Part shown: piece by piece, positions 1 through 6,586 of the stretch | Numbering within the stretch: position 1 is the stretch's first letter | Layout: every line of letters begins with the position of its first letter | Assembly: GCA_028281075.1 (NCBI GenBank) | Contig: JANQKO010000597.1 | Location: 1-14,316 of the forward strand | Reading direction: 5' to 3' | From: Alphaproteobacteria bacterium | Lineage (GTDB): Bacteria; Pseudomonadota; Alphaproteobacteria; GCA-2731375 | Length of the DNA stretch: 14,316 nucleotides | Made by a program: the position numbers and the translations under genes | Notes under the pieces: generated by a model | Told to the model about the DNA's origin: nothing | The model's database searches: none | What the model saw: the letters and a program-made list of their open reading frames with translations, nothing else

Positions 1-2
1 AG

Positions 3-464
3 ATGTTTGCCGCCCGCCGGTCGGTCGAGCAGGTCGAGGAAGGCGACGAGCTGGCGCCGAAGTTCGACACCGACGGCCTGATCCCGGTGGTCACCACCGA
101 CGCCGGGACCGGCGAGGTGCTGATGCACGGCTATATGAACGCCGAGGCCTTCGCGCGGACGATCGAGACCGGCGAGGCGCACTACTGGAGCCGCAGCCGC
201 CAGGCGCTCTGGCACAAGGGCGCCACCAGCGGCCTGGTGCAGACGGTCGTGGAGTTGCGCATCGACGACGACCAGGACGCGGTCTGGTTGCGGGTCAACG
301 TCGCTGGCGGCGCGAGCTGCCATGTCGGCTACCGCTCCTGCTTCTTCCGCTCGGTCCCGCTCGGCAAATCCGACGGCCCCGTCCGCCTCACCTTCGAGGA
401 ACACGAAAAGGTCTTCGACCCGAAGGACGTCTACGGCGACGCGCCGAACCCGACGAAGCTATAG
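3..464 (+). CDS. hisI: Phosphoribosyl-AMP cyclohydrolase
   Basis: HisI opens the purine ring of phosphoribosyl-AMP, the third step of histidine synthesis, in the cytosol. The protein is 153 aa, slightly longer than the usual 110-140 aa, and is a stand-alone cyclohydrolase with no HisE part. Family marks are DGLIPVV (about 24-30), GEVLMHGYMN (37-46), HYWSRSRQALWHKG (60-73), the acidic metal motif DDDQD (88-92) and CHVGYRSC (106-113), whose two cysteines are metal ligands in the family. The DCD cysteine known from some other HisI proteins is an aspartate here (D89). The ATG at position 3 is the first visible start. Only two bases precede it, so the true start may lie a few codons upstream, outside the window. 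It is followed by a palindromic repeat and a convergent gene, so it is probably last in its own transcript. Identification is strong. Confidence 0.95.
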   Translation: MFAARRSVEQVEEGDELAPKFDTDGLIPVVTTDAGTGEVLMHGYMNAEAFARTIETGEAHYWSRSRQALWHKGATSGLVQTVVELRIDDDQDAVWLRVNVAGGASCHVGYRSCFFRSVPLGKSDGPVRLTFEEHEKVFDPKDVYGDAPNPTKL

Positions 465-473
465 GGGGCTATC

Positions 474-601
474 AGCCCTCACCCTCCCACGCGCTTAGCA
501 GCGCGCGGGTCCCTCCCTCTCCCGCAAGCGGGAGAGGGGCAACAAACCGCAGCGGTGGTGACCCCCTCTCCCGCTTGCGGGAGAGGGATGGGGTGAGGGC
601 T
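474..601. repeat. REP-like palindromic repeat, copy 1
   Basis: A 128-bp non-coding element lies between the ends of two convergent genes. It is bounded by an 11-bp terminal inverted repeat (AGCCCTCACCC at 474-484, its complement at 591-601). Inside are three hairpins. The first, at 486-509, has a 10-bp arm with one mismatch. The second, at 515-538, is CCCTCTCCCGC / AA / GCGGGAGAGGG. The third, at 564-587, has the same arms with a TT loop. A short ACCGC-A-GCGGT palindrome sits at 546-556. A near-identical copy lies at 11392-11518 in the same orientation. The position after two stop codons suggests it serves as a bidirectional transcription stop or mRNA 3' end stabiliser; that role is inferred. 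No transposase accompanies it. Confidence 0.85.
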
Positions 602-632
602 AAAGGACGCGACAGTTCAACCGATTTGCCCA

Positions 633-1247
633 TCATCTCGCCCCACCCGACAGCAACCGGAATCGCTTCAGGAATTCCGCCCGCACGGCCTCCGGCGGCC
701 GTGGCTCCAGCTCGATCGCCGGCGCATGGCCGCGGAAGCCGAGGACGCGGCGGGCTTCCGCCGTGGTGAAGCCGGCAAGCGCGGTGGCCTCGATAAAGGC
801 GGCAACCTTGTCGGCGCGCTTGATGCGGCGGTGCCAGTTGGCCGGCAGCGCGGCCGGCAGGCCGAAACGCAAGTGAACCGCCCGCTCCAACCGCCGCTCG
901 ACGTCCTTGTAGGCCGGGCCGATGGCGGCCTTGAACGGCGTGATCAGGTCTGATGTCACGTATTCGCCCGCATCGTGCAGCAGCGCCGCCAGCAGCAGGC
1001 GGTCGCTCGCCGGCGGCCGGCCGGCGGCGACCAGGTCGACCACCAGCAGCGAATGCTGCGCCACCGAGAAGCCGTGCCGGCCGGTGGTCTGGCCGTTCCA
1101 GCGCGCCACCCGCGACAGGCCGAGCGCGATGTCCTCGATCTCGACGTCGAGCGGCGACGGGTCGAGCAGGTCGAGCCGGCGGCCGGACAGCATGCGCTGC
1201 CAGGCGCGCGGCGGGTCAGCCGGCATGGCGGCGGGACGCGATGACAT
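633..1247 (-). CDS. HD-domain phosphohydrolase, YfbR-like
   Basis: This is a 204-aa HD superfamily metal-dependent phosphohydrolase, closest by motif order to the YfbR-like deoxyribonucleoside 5'-monophosphatases. Probable metal ligands are H65 (in GFSVAQHS), H91-D92 (in LLHDAGEYVTSDL) and D146 (in IKRADKVAAF). The conserved ITPFK stretch after the HD motif (102-106) and the EIEDIA-like segment near residue 36 also fit this group. The likely job is hydrolysis of nucleoside monophosphates, but substrate cannot be read from sequence. The start at 1247 gives MSSRPAAMPADPP; an internal ATG at codon 8 is a possible alternative. The gene is convergent with hisI, divergent from the F420 block, and not obviously linked to either. 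No signal peptide or membrane segment is seen. Confidence 0.85.
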   Translation of the reverse strand: MSSRPAAMPADPPRAWQRMLSGRRLDLLDPSPLDVEIEDIALGLSRVARWNGQTTGRHGFSVAQHSLLVVDLVAAGRPPASDRLLLAALLHDAGEYVTSDLITPFKAAIGPAYKDVERRLERAVHLRFGLPAALPANWHRRIKRADKVAAFIEATALAGFTTAEARRVLGFRGHAPAIELEPRPPEAVRAEFLKRFRLLSGGAR

Positions 1248-1396
1248 CAGCCATAGCGCCCGCAGAAACCCGACCGCGCCGGCATTTGCAAGCCCATATT
1301 GCGGAAATTCGCCGCCATCCGCTCGTCGAGGTCGACCGGGCCGCCCCGCATATGAGAAAGTGGCGGCACGAAGCGGGCCGGGACACCAAGGGACAG
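1248..1396. promoter_or_regulatory. Divergent intergenic region, probable promoter of the F420 block
   Basis: This 149-bp gap separates the minus-strand HD gene from the first gene of the long plus-strand block, so it should hold promoters for both directions. Its only relatively AT-rich stretch is about 1283-1310, around TTGCAAGCCCATATT. No convincing pair of -35 and -10 boxes with standard spacing was found by eye, nor a clear operator palindrome. The frame of the downstream gene stays open through it, and an in-frame ATG at 1352 exists, but there is no Shine-Dalgarno sequence before that ATG. The assignment rests on position only. Confidence 0.35.
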
Positions 1397-2362
1397 ATGC
1401 AGTTCGGCGTCAACATCTTCACGCGCGGCATCGGCGCCACGCCCGACGGCATCGCCGCCGTCGCCGGGGCGGCCGAGCGCCTGGGCTACGGCCTGGTCGC
1501 GGTGAACGACCATATCGTCGTGCCGGACGACATCCATTCCCGCTACCCCTATTCGGCGAGCGGCGAATGGCCGGGCCGCGCGGTCGGCGAGTGCCTGGAC
1601 CAGATCTCGGTGCTGGCGTTCCTCGCCGCCCGGACCAGCAGGGTCCGGCTGCTGACCTCGGTGATGGTGCTGCCGCACCGAAGCCCGGTGCTGGCCGCCA
1701 AGATGCTGGCGACGCTGGATGTGCTGTCCGGTGGCCGGCTGACGCTCGGCTGCGGCGTCGGCTGGCTGGCGGAGGAGCTGACGGCCATCGGCGCGCCACC
1801 TTTCGCCGAGCGCGGCCGGGTTTCGGATGAATACCTCAGGGTCTTCAAGGATCTGTGGACCAGCGATACGCCGGCCTTTAAGGGCGATTACGTGCAGTAC
1901 GGCGATATCAGCTTCCTTCCGAAGCCCATGCAGAAACCGCATCCGCCGATCTGGATTGGCGGCGAGAGCGGGCGCGCGCTCCGCCGGGCCGTCGAGCTGG
2001 GCGACGGCTGGTATCCGGCCGGGAACAATCCCCGCCATCCGCTGACCAGCGCCGCGCGCTACGGCGATGGCGTTGCCGCCCTGCGCGAGAAGGCCGAGGC
2101 GGCGGGCCGCGACCCGGCGACCCTGGACCTCGGCTACATGACGCCGTGGGTGAGCGATCCCGAGCCGCAGATGGACGACAATGGCCAGCGCCGGATCTTC
2201 ACTGGTCCGGCGCAGGCGGTGATCGACGATCTCGGCCAGTTCGGCCAGTTGGGCCTGCGGCACCTGACCCTGTCGTTCCAGGGCGCGAGCGTGCGGCAGT
2301 CGACCGACCGCATGGACTGGTTCGCGCGCGAGGTGATGCCGGCCATGACGGACGGGGCATGA
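1397..2362 (+). CDS. LLM-class F420-dependent oxidoreductase, paralog 1
   Basis: A 321-aa member of the bacterial luciferase-like monooxygenase superfamily, in the group annotated as probable F420-dependent oxidoreductases; a TIM-barrel enzyme expected to act in the cytosol. Family marks are FGVNIFTRG at the N terminus, GYGLVAVNDHIVVP (30-43), LLTSVMVLPHR (85-95), SGGRLTLGCGVGW (111-123), PHPPIWIGGES (181-191) and GDGWYP (202-207). The start at 1397 is chosen because homologues begin at M-x-FGV and because AAGGGA sits just upstream (1388-1393), although spacing is short. An ATG at 1352 would add 15 residues that do not look like the family. The gene overlaps the next LLM gene by 4 nt (ATGA) and heads a block that also makes F420. 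This supports F420H2 rather than FMN as its cofactor. The substrate is unknown. Confidence 0.88.
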   Translation: MQFGVNIFTRGIGATPDGIAAVAGAAERLGYGLVAVNDHIVVPDDIHSRYPYSASGEWPGRAVGECLDQISVLAFLAARTSRVRLLTSVMVLPHRSPVLAAKMLATLDVLSGGRLTLGCGVGWLAEELTAIGAPPFAERGRVSDEYLRVFKDLWTSDTPAFKGDYVQYGDISFLPKPMQKPHPPIWIGGESGRALRRAVELGDGWYPAGNNPRHPLTSAARYGDGVAALREKAEAAGRDPATLDLGYMTPWVSDPEPQMDDNGQRRIFTGPAQAVIDDLGQFGQLGLRHLTLSFQGASVRQSTDRMDWFAREVMPAMTDGA

Positions 2363-3333
2363 CCGGCATGAATTTCGGTTTCGATCTGCCGGTGCGGGGT
2401 CCGATGGCCAACCCGGACGACCTAAGCGCCATCGTCCGGCGCGGCGAGGCGCTAGGCTTCGCCTGCGTCGTCGTGCCGGACCATATTGTCATTCCCGACC
2501 GGATCGTCTCGACCTATCCCTATGCCGCCGACGGCGTCTGGCTGGGCGCGGCGGCCGGCGAGGCGCTGGAGCAGTTGACGCTGTTGTCCTACCTGGTCGG
2601 CGTCACCACTGATCTGCGCATCCTGACCTCGGTGATGGTGGTGCCGCACCGCAACCCGGTGATGACGGCGAAGCTGCTGGCGACGGCTGACGTGCTGTCG
2701 GGCGGCCGGATCACCGTCGGCTGCGGCGTAGGCTGGATGCGCGAGGAGTTCGAGGCCGTCGGCGCCGAGCCGTTCAACCAGCGCGGCAAGGTGGCCGACG
2801 AGTATCTCGCCGTGCTCCGCGAGCTCTGGACCTCGGACGCGCCCGCTTTCGACGGCGTCTACGCCAAGTTCGACAATATCGCCTTCCTGCCGAAGCCGGT
2901 GCAGACGCCGCATCCGCCGCTCTGGATCGGCGGCGAGAGCGGACCGGCGCTCCGCCGTGCCGTGCGAACGGGCGATGCCTGGTACCCCATCGGCAACAAC
3001 CCGAAGTTCCCGCTCGATACCTGGCCACGTTACGCGGCGGCCATCGAACGGCTGCGCGGGTTCGCGCGGGACGCGGGACGCGATCCAGCCAGCATCGGGC
3101 TCGCGTACCGCGTCGGCTGGTACGACGAACCGTCGCTGCGCCGGGCGCATGGCGGCGAGGCGGACCGGCTGTTCACCGGCGATCCACAGGCCATCGCCGA
3201 CGATCTCGCGCGCTTCCGCGAAATGGGCGTGCGGGACCTGACGGTCAATCTGATGGGACCCGACCTGCCGGCGACGCTTGACCGCCTGCGGCGTTTCGCC
3301 GATGAGATCATGCCGCTGGCAGCATCCACCTAA
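2359..3333 (+). CDS. LLM-class F420-dependent oxidoreductase, paralog 2
   Basis: This 324-aa LLM oxidoreductase is clearly a paralog of the gene before it. The two align end to end with nearly identical blocks: LTSVMVxPHR (89-98 here), DVLSGGRITVGCGVGW (111-126), LWTSDAPAF (156-164), PHPPLWIGGESG (184-195) and a shared FTG motif late in the protein. The most different stretch lies just before that FTG motif, a region that may line the substrate pocket; this is inference. The start at 2359 is preferred because its ATG overlaps the upstream TGA, giving translational coupling. An ATG at 2368 (MNFGFDL), three codons on, matches homologue starts equally well. The two products may form a heteromeric enzyme or act on related substrates. 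The cofactor is inferred to be F420 from context. Confidence 0.88.
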   Translation: MTGMNFGFDLPVRGPMANPDDLSAIVRRGEALGFACVVVPDHIVIPDRIVSTYPYAADGVWLGAAAGEALEQLTLLSYLVGVTTDLRILTSVMVVPHRNPVMTAKLLATADVLSGGRITVGCGVGWMREEFEAVGAEPFNQRGKVADEYLAVLRELWTSDAPAFDGVYAKFDNIAFLPKPVQTPHPPLWIGGESGPALRRAVRTGDAWYPIGNNPKFPLDTWPRYAAAIERLRGFARDAGRDPASIGLAYRVGWYDEPSLRRAHGGEADRLFTGDPQAIADDLARFREMGVRDLTVNLMGPDLPATLDRLRRFADEIMPLAAST

Positions 3334-3354
3334 CGGAAACGAGTTCAAAACCTC

Positions 3355-4041
3355 ATGAGCGACAACACGACCGTCCGGTCGATCGCCATCATCGGCGGCA
3401 CCGGCAATCTGGGGGCCGGGCTCGCCATGCGCTGGGCCAGGGCGGGCTATGACATCACCGTCGGCTCGCGCACGTCCGAAAAGGCCGAGAGCGCGGCGGC
3501 CGAGCTGAACGCCAGGGCCGGCATCGACGGCATTCGCGGCCTGGAGAACGCCGCCGCCGCCGAAGCCGCCGACCTCGTCGTGCTGACCGTGCCCTACGCG
3601 CACCAGCAGGACACGCTCGCCGTGATCAAGGGCGGCCTCGACGGCAAGATCCTGATCGACGTCACCGTGCCGCTGATGCCGCCGAAGGTACGCACGGCGC
3701 AGGTGCCGCCGTCGGGCTCGGCCGTGAAGGCGGCGCAGGAGATGCTGGGCGACGGCGTGCGCGTGGTCTCGGCCTTCCAGAACGTCGCCGCCGACCACCT
3801 GGAAGACCTCGACCACGCCATCGACTGCGACGTCCTGGTCTGCGGCAACGATCCGGACGCCCGCGAGGTCGTCGTCGGGCTGGCCGAAGCCGCGGGCATG
3901 CGCGCCTGGCACGCCGGCCGCATCGAAAACTCGATCGTCGCCGAGGCGCTGACCTCGGCGCTGATCTTCATGAACGCCCGCTACAAAATCGCCGGCGCCG
4001 GTATCCGCATCACCGGCGAACCGCAGGCCGGCGGCGACTGA
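3355..4041 (+). CDS. npdG: NADPH:F420 oxidoreductase (Fno family)
   Basis: This enzyme passes hydride between NADP(H) and coenzyme F420. In bacteria it is normally thought to supply F420H2 from NADPH to F420-dependent reductases. The 228-aa length is typical. A Rossmann nucleotide motif GGTGNLG (14-20) follows the first strand, and GSRT (37-40) sits where NADPH-binding members carry residues for the 2'-phosphate. Further family marks are SAFQNVAADHL, CDVLVCGNDP, and the C-terminal NARYKIAGAGIRITG, which is diagnostic for F420-binding members as opposed to general NADP oxidoreductases. The gene lies 21 nt after the LLM pair and 22 nt before cofE. It thus links cofactor users to cofactor synthesis. 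No strong Shine-Dalgarno sequence is visible before the ATG. Confidence 0.92.
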   Translation: MSDNTTVRSIAIIGGTGNLGAGLAMRWARAGYDITVGSRTSEKAESAAAELNARAGIDGIRGLENAAAAEAADLVVLTVPYAHQQDTLAVIKGGLDGKILIDVTVPLMPPKVRTAQVPPSGSAVKAAQEMLGDGVRVVSAFQNVAADHLEDLDHAIDCDVLVCGNDPDAREVVVGLAEAAGMRAWHAGRIENSIVAEALTSALIFMNARYKIAGAGIRITGEPQAGGD

Positions 4042-4050
4042 GGCACGCCC

Positions 4051-4056
4051 GAGGGG
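4051..4056 (+). promoter_or_regulatory. Ribosome binding site that decides the cofE GTG start
   Basis: GAGGGG lies 7 nt before the GTG at 4064. The first ATG in frame (4079) is five codons later and 22 nt away, too far to use this site. The GTG is therefore the better start. Confidence 0.55.
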
Positions 4057-4063
4057 TCGCCCG

Positions 4064-4831
4064 GTGTCCGCCAGTCAAATGCAGCTCATCGCCCTGCCGG
4101 GCCTGCCCATGGTGCGGCCGGGCGACGCGCTGGCCGACCAGATCCTGGCCGGCGTCGCCGCGGCGGGCGAGACGCTGCGAACGGGCGACGTGCTGGTCGT
4201 CGCCCAGAAGATCGTCTCCAAGGCGGAAGGCCGCTATGCCGATATCCGCGACGTGACGCCGTCCGCGCGAGCGCAAGAGCTGGCGGCGGACGTGCACAAG
4301 GACCCCCGGCTGGTCGAGCTGATCCTGTCGGAGACCCAATCGGTGCTGCGCCACCGGCCGGGCGTGCTGGTCGTCGTGCACCGGCTGGGCTACGTCATGG
4401 CCAACGCCGGCATCGACCATTCCAATGTCGGGCCGGACGGCGACGACCACGTGCTGCTGCTGCCGGAAGATCCCGACGGCAGCGCCCGCGCGCTGCGCGA
4501 CCGCTTCGCCGCCGACCCCGGCGTCGCGGTCGGCGTCATCGTCAGCGACAGCGTCGGCCGGGCCTGGCGCAACGGCACCGTCGGCATGGCGCTCGGCGTC
4601 GCCGGCCTGCCGGCCTTGCAGGACCTGCGCGGCCGCAACGACCTCTATGGCCGGCCGCTGGAGGTCTCGCAGGTGGCGCTCGCCGACGAGCTGGCGGCCG
4701 CGGCCTCGCTGCTGCAGGGCCAGGCCGACGAGGGCATGCCCGTGGTGCTGATCCGGGGCGCGAAGATCGACGGCGAACCGCGGGACGCGGCCGCCCTGCT
4801 GCGGCCGGCCAGCGAGGACCTGTTCCGGTGA
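4064..4831 (+). CDS. cofE: Coenzyme F420-0:L-glutamate ligase, single-domain
   Basis: CofE uses GTP and divalent metal to add gamma-linked L-glutamate to F420-0. The 255-aa protein shows the family blocks in order: LPGLPMVRPGDALADQIL (11-28), GDVLVVAQKIVSKAEG (41-56), ANAGIDHSNV (113-122), SDSVGRAWRNGTVGMALG (161-178) and LQGQADEGMPVVLIRG (217-232). Its length matches the stand-alone archaeal-type ligase. The C-terminal FMN-dependent nitroreductase-like domain of mycobacterial FbiB (about 450 aa in total) is absent. That domain reduces dehydro-F420-0 in actinobacteria, so its absence bears on the side-chain chemistry here. GTG start chosen because GAGGGG lies 7 nt upstream. The stop overlaps the cofD start by 4 nt (GTGA), so the two are likely coupled. 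Confidence 0.93.
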   Translation: MSASQMQLIALPGLPMVRPGDALADQILAGVAAAGETLRTGDVLVVAQKIVSKAEGRYADIRDVTPSARAQELAADVHKDPRLVELILSETQSVLRHRPGVLVVVHRLGYVMANAGIDHSNVGPDGDDHVLLLPEDPDGSARALRDRFAADPGVAVGVIVSDSVGRAWRNGTVGMALGVAGLPALQDLRGRNDLYGRPLEVSQVALADELAAAASLLQGQADEGMPVVLIRGAKIDGEPRDAAALLRPASEDLFR

Positions 4832-5829
4832 GCGGCCCCCGCTACCTCGCGCTCTCCGGCGGCGTCGGCGGCGCCAAGCTGGCGCTCGGCCTGACCCATG
4901 CCGTGCCGGCCGACCAGCTCTGCGTGGTGGCCAACACCGGCGACGATTTCGAGCATCTCGGCCTGACGATCTGCCCCGATATCGACACGCTGACCTATAC
5001 GCTCGCCGGCCTGAACAATCCGGAGACCGGCTGGGGCCGGGCTGGCGAGACCGGCGGCTTCATGGCGGCGCTGGAAGCGCTGGGCGGCGAGACCTGGTTT
5101 TTCCTCGGCGACGGCGACCTCGCGACGCATGTCGAGCGCAGCCGCCGGCTCGCCGCCGGCGAGACGCTGTCGGCCATCACCGACGACTTCCGCCAACGCC
5201 TCGATATCCGCGCCGCCATCGTGCCGATGAGCGACCGGCCGGTGCGCACCACGGTGCTGACGCCGGACGGGCCGCTGGCCTTTCAGCATTATTTCGTGCG
5301 CGAGCAATGCCGGCCGCGGGTGACCGGCTTCCGCTTCGACGGCGCCGAGGCGGCCGAGCCGGCGCCGGCGTTCGCCGAGGCGCTGGCCGATCCTGACCTC
5401 GCGGCCATCGTCATCTGTCCGTCGAACCCGTTCATCAGCATCGACCCGATCCTGGCCGTGCCCGGCATCCGCGACGCCCTGGCGAACAGCGCGGCGCCGG
5501 TCGTCGCCGTGTCGCCCATCGTCGGCGGCCGGGCCATCAAGGGACCGACCGCGAAGATGATGCGCGAGCTGGGCCTGCCCGGCACGGCGGTCGCGGTGGC
5601 ACGGCACTATGCCGGCCTGATCGACGGCTTCGTGCTCGACAGCGGCGATGCCGGCATGGCGGACGCCGTTCGCGAGCTCGGCCTCGGCGTGACGGTCACG
5701 AACACCGTGATGACCAGCCTGGAAGACCGGATCGCGCTGGCCGAGGCGGTATTGGCTTTCGCGGCCGGCCTGCGGCGCGATAGCATGACCGGCACGTTGA
5801 CGGCGTCGACCGGTCCCGCCCGATGTTGA
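4828..5829 (+). CDS. cofD: 2-phospho-L-lactate (or equivalent) transferase
   Basis: CofD (FbiA in actinobacteria) transfers the activated three-carbon phosphate unit made by CofC onto FO, giving F420-0 or its dehydro or glyceryl analogue. At 333 aa it is of normal length. Family blocks are YLALSGGVGGAKLALGL (6-22), VVANTGDDFEHLGLTICPD (33-51), DTLTYTLAG (53-61), FLGDGDLATH (92-101) and the NPFISIDPIL segment in the second half, which together form the FO and nucleotide sites. It starts with GTG overlapping the cofE stop and has no separate strong Shine-Dalgarno sequence, as expected for coupled translation. A gap of 76-79 nt to cofC follows; it is the widest inside the block and may hold a small leader ORF. 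Confidence is high. Confidence 0.94.
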   Translation: MSGPRYLALSGGVGGAKLALGLTHAVPADQLCVVANTGDDFEHLGLTICPDIDTLTYTLAGLNNPETGWGRAGETGGFMAALEALGGETWFFLGDGDLATHVERSRRLAAGETLSAITDDFRQRLDIRAAIVPMSDRPVRTTVLTPDGPLAFQHYFVREQCRPRVTGFRFDGAEAAEPAPAFAEALADPDLAAIVICPSNPFISIDPILAVPGIRDALANSAAPVVAVSPIVGGRAIKGPTAKMMRELGLPGTAVAVARHYAGLIDGFVLDSGDAGMADAVRELGLGVTVTNTVMTSLEDRIALAEAVLAFAAGLRRDSMTGTLTASTGPARC

Positions 5830-5858
5830 ACAGCCACCCCGCCATCCCGAGGAGTCGC

Positions 5859-5909
5859 GTGATCGAGTATCTTCCTTCCGCTTCCCGACCACGTCCGGAG
5901 CGGCCGTGA
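5859..5909 (+). CDS. Possible 16-codon leader ORF before cofC
   Basis: A GTG-started reading frame of 16 codons (product MIEYLPSASRPRPERP) lies in the cofD-cofC gap. GAGGAG at 5849-5854, the best Shine-Dalgarno match of the gap, lies 4 nt before its GTG. Its TGA (5907-5909) overlaps the cofC start codons (GTG at 5906, ATG at 5909), so a ribosome ending here could restart on cofC. There is no known homologue that I recognise, and the peptide is rich in Arg and Pro. It could equally be chance in GC-rich DNA. Confidence in translation is low. Confidence 0.22.
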   Translation: MIEYLPSASRPRPERP

Positions 5910-6586
5910 TGTGGGCCGTCCTGCCGGTCAAGGACGTGACCGACGCCAAGCAGCGCCTGGCGGCGGTGCTGACGCCGGACGAGCGACAACAGCTTTTCCG
6001 AACCATGGCCGCCGACGTGCTGCGGACGCTCACGCGCGCGCGCGGGCTCGACGGCGTCATGCTGGTGACGCGCGACCCCTGGGCCATGGAGCTGGCGCAA
6101 GAGCTGGGCGCGCGGGTGCATGTGGAAGCCGTGAACGCGGGGCATACGGCGGCCGTGACCGCGGCGGCGGCGCGGCTCCGCGACGACGGCGCCGACGGCC
6201 TGCTGCAGGTCCCCGGCGACGTGCCGCTGGTCACGGCGGACGAGATCGAACGGGTGTTGGCGGCGCACGGCCCGGCGCCGGCGATGACCATCGTGCCGGC
6301 GCATGACGAGCGCGGCTCGAACTGCGTCGCCTGCTCGCCGCCGGACGCGGTGCCGCTGCGCTTCGGCAACGACAGCTTCCGCCCGCATCTGGAAGTCGCG
6401 CGCGGCCTGGGCATCGAACCCGTTGTCCTGAAACTGCCGGGCCTGGCGCTCGACATCGACACGCCGGACGACCTGCGTGCCCTGCTGGCGCGGCCGGGCG
6501 ACACCGCGGCACATCACTATCTGAACGACAGCGGCATCGCGGCGCGACTGCCGGAACCGGCCGACCTGGCCGTGGAGGCATCATGA
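5909..6586 (+). CDS. cofC: 2-phospho-L-lactate guanylyltransferase-type enzyme
   Basis: CofC (FbiD in mycobacteria) couples GTP to a three-carbon phospho-acid for CofD. Depending on the lineage, that acid is 2-phospholactate, phosphoenolpyruvate or 3-phosphoglycerate. This 225-aa protein has the glycosyltransferase-A-like nucleotidyltransferase signature, numbered from the ATG: LPVKDVTDAKQRL (5-17), QVPGDVPLV (100-108), DERGSN (133-138), FGNDSFRPH (152-160) and LDIDTPDDL (181-189). The ATG at 5909 is chosen because GGAG at 5897-5900 sits 8 nt upstream. A GTG one codon earlier (5906) is possible and adds one residue. The stop overlaps fbiC by 4 nt (ATGA). The acid used cannot be told from sequence by eye. 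Confidence 0.9.
   Translation: MWAVLPVKDVTDAKQRLAAVLTPDERQQLFRTMAADVLRTLTRARGLDGVMLVTRDPWAMELAQELGARVHVEAVNAGHTAAVTAAAARLRDDGADGLLQVPGDVPLVTADEIERVLAAHGPAPAMTIVPAHDERGSNCVACSPPDAVPLRFGNDSFRPHLEVARGLGIEPVVLKLPGLALDIDTPDDLRALLARPGDTAAHHYLNDSGIAARLPEPADLAVEAS

Noticed and set aside
1352..1396. Upstream ATG at 1352 as the start of the first LLM gene
   Set aside because: The extra 15 residues do not resemble the family N terminus, and no ribosome site precedes this ATG. The ATG at 1397 matches homologue starts.
2452..3912. A 486-codon open frame on the minus strand
   Set aside because: Antisense to the second LLM gene and npdG. Composition is His, Arg and Ala-rich with no family motif; it is a GC-driven shadow.
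4645..6504. A 619-codon open frame on the minus strand
   Set aside because: Antisense to cofE, cofD and cofC. Ser, Arg and Ala-rich with no recognisable domain.
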